From an uncultured Eubacteriales bacterium (lineage in GTDB: Bacteria; Bacillota; Clostridia; Christensenellales; Christensenellaceae): a stretch of DNA of 5,014 nt. A program made the position numbers and the translations under genes. This document shows, in pieces, positions 4,901-5,014 of this stretch; positions within the stretch are counted from its first letter, which is position 1; each line of letters begins with the position of its first letter. The stretch lies in contig USII01000089.1 of the NCBI GenBank assembly GCA_900554725.1, positions 1-5,014 on the forward strand. Reading direction: 5' to 3'. Below the pieces are notes generated by a model. The model was not told the DNA's origin and did no database searches. It saw only the letters and a program-made list of their open reading frames with translations.

Positions 4901-5014
4901 ATGCGAACCATCATTACCCGCGGTTTCTTGTGCCTGCTCATCTGCCTGCTCTGCGTATCCTGTGCCCTTGCCGACGAGGAGCGCGACGTGCTGTTTGACG
5001 CGGCGCTGGAGGGG
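4901..5014 (+). CDS. N-terminus of a secreted or lipid-anchored protein, cut by the window edge
   Basis: The ATG at 4901 follows AAGGAG (4885-4890) with 10-nt spacing and a strong upstream promoter. Only 38 codons are visible. They encode a clear export signal: Arg2 and Arg7, a hydrophobic core at about residues 9-21, and an Ala-Leu-Ala site (22-24) before an acidic DEERD stretch, suited to signal peptidase I. Four cysteines (11, 15, 18, 21) lie in the signal region. CVSC at 18-21 is close to, but not a good match for, a lipobox. The mature part begins DEERDVLFDAALEG and its function is not recognisable. A cell-wall hydrolase start (for example NlpC/P60, where similar helices precede the catalytic domain) is a guess only. 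It is divergent from queH. Confidence 0.8.
   Translation, partial: MRTIITRGFLCLLICLLCVSCALADEERDVLFDAALEG

Noticed and set aside
4780..4941. 54-residue N-terminal extension of queH
   Set aside because: It crosses the promoters of queH and of the divergent gene. The conserved core begins at MKLLLHICCAPC right after a strong ribosome site.
4339..4998. 219-residue rightward open frame opposite queH
   Set aside because: It is antisense to the well-supported queH and also covers the divergent promoter region; the product has no recognisable motif.
1..5014. CRISPR array, insertion sequence, tRNA or riboswitch
   Set aside because: Reading both strands showed no regularly spaced repeats, no transposase, no cloverleaf and no leader with a recognisable riboswitch core.

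Overview
The window reads as a stretch of a Gram-positive, probably strictly anaerobic Clostridia-like chromosome (Christensenellales/Oscillospirales type, by impression only). Base composition is moderate to slightly GC-rich, and genes carry sigma-A-type promoters and AGGAGG-type ribosome sites. The murB / PHP-domain / rapZ order is a Firmicutes arrangement, and the QueH rather than QueG form of epoxyqueuosine reductase is common in anaerobes. No mobile element, CRISPR array, tRNA or rRNA was seen.

Layout. Positions 1-40 hold the first codons of a probable leftward gene with its own promoter (48-77). Positions 78-321 appear non-coding. A TTG-started gene (322-1401) encodes a membrane-anchored protein resembling ABC-transporter solute-binding proteins, with no transporter genes beside it. 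A 179-bp gap with stem-loops follows. Then comes a compact rightward operon: murB (1581-2495), a PHP-family metallohydrolase (2502-3209) and rapZ (3242-4141). A strong bidirectional hairpin terminator (4143-4180) separates it from the convergent queH (4177-4779, minus strand). queH shares a divergent promoter region with a secreted or membrane protein gene that starts at 4901 and runs off the right edge.

How the genes fit together. MurB makes UDP-MurNAc for peptidoglycan. RapZ-family proteins are tied to amino-sugar/cell-envelope control in enterobacteria and are linked to YvcK/WhiA in Firmicutes. The PHP protein between them is a conserved but functionally undefined partner. QueH is independent and carries out the last step of queuosine synthesis for tRNA.

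The content is mostly ordinary housekeeping. The points most worth checking are two genes (murB and the left-edge gene) whose -10 boxes sit 6-7 nt before an ATG with no usable ribosome site, suggesting leaderless mRNAs; an inverted repeat centred on the predicted transcription start of the right-edge gene; Asp-to-Asn and Lys-to-Arg changes in conserved motifs of the PHP protein and RapZ; and the absence of yvcK/whiA immediately after rapZ. I did not find convincing evidence of a new multi-gene system.
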